A stretch of DNA of 5,688 nt, taken from Planctomycetota bacterium (GTDB lineage: Bacteria; Planctomycetota; Phycisphaerae; UBA1845; PWPN01). The first letter of the stretch is position 1; the number at the start of each line of letters is the position of its first letter. Both the position numbers and the translations under genes were made by a program. A model generated the notes under the pieces. It was not told the origin of the DNA, ran no database searches, and saw only the letters and a program-made list of their open reading frames with translations. Below are positions 5,638 through 5,688 of the stretch, piece after piece. Where the stretch lies: positions 3,641,056 through 3,646,743 of the forward strand of contig CP070790.1 of NCBI GenBank assembly GCA_020346805.1. Reading direction: 5' to 3'.

Positions 5638-5688
5638 TTACAGACATTCGTCGGCTTTTACCGCCGGCATCTTCCTAAGGTCTTGCAT
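5638..5688 (-). CDS. Possible C-terminal end of a gene entering from the right edge
   Basis: On the minus strand the frame reads 16 sense codons (MQDLRKMPAVKADECL) and then TAA at 5638-5640. The other two minus frames have stops within this stretch. This may be the tail of a gene whose body lies beyond the window, but 16 open codons can occur by chance. Its product cannot be guessed. Confidence 0.15.
   Translation of the reverse strand: MQDLRKMPAVKADECL

Noticed and set aside
1..5688. CRISPR array, insertion sequence or phage element
   Set aside because: No regularly spaced repeats, no transposase or integrase sequence, and no terminal inverted repeats or target duplications were seen, including at the 549 junction.

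Overview
The window carries two complete genes and one 3'-truncated gene on the minus strand. A foreign-looking stretch of about 550 bp is joined at the left end. Nothing here names the organism. The large sodium:solute symporters with a GKWHRRSNCMTGAEW-type cytoplasmic loop and the lipoprotein-like secreted protein with a GQGCP cleavage region resemble what I know from Planctomycetota (Phycisphaerae-like) metagenome bins. That is inference, not a sequence-proven assignment.

Layout, left to right. (1) 1-551: very GC-rich DNA (42 of 60 bases are G/C in 61-120), read on the plus strand as the 3' part of a probable alpha/beta-hydrolase-fold protein. (2) 547-551: an abrupt junction where both the hydrolase and a symporter lose their C-termini. 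(3) 551-2058, minus: symporter 1, missing about 165 C-terminal residues. (4) 2059-2112: a short intergenic space with a hairpin over the stop codon of the next gene. (5) 2091-4100, minus: symporter 2, complete, 669 residues. (6) 4101-4505: a non-coding region with hairpins, short direct repeats, a possible promoter/operator for the symporter pair, and the terminator of the next gene. (7) 4506-5399, minus: a 297-residue predicted lipoprotein or secreted beta-rich protein of unknown function. (8) 5400-5688: its upstream region, with perhaps the last 16 codons of another minus-strand gene at the edge.

The two symporters are tandem paralogues. They align without gaps over residues 1-504 at roughly 63% identity (my hand count), both start with TTG, and they are separated by 32 nt, so they probably form one operon with symporter 2 first. 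The lipoprotein gene upstream has its own ribosome-binding site and terminator and is probably a separate unit. The substrate of the symporters cannot be read from the sequence.

The main anomaly is the junction at about 549. Composition, reading frames and homology all change there, and two convergent genes are cut at the same base pair. It is either a chimeric assembly join or a real illegitimate recombination. I did not find a convincing new defence, mobile or regulatory system.
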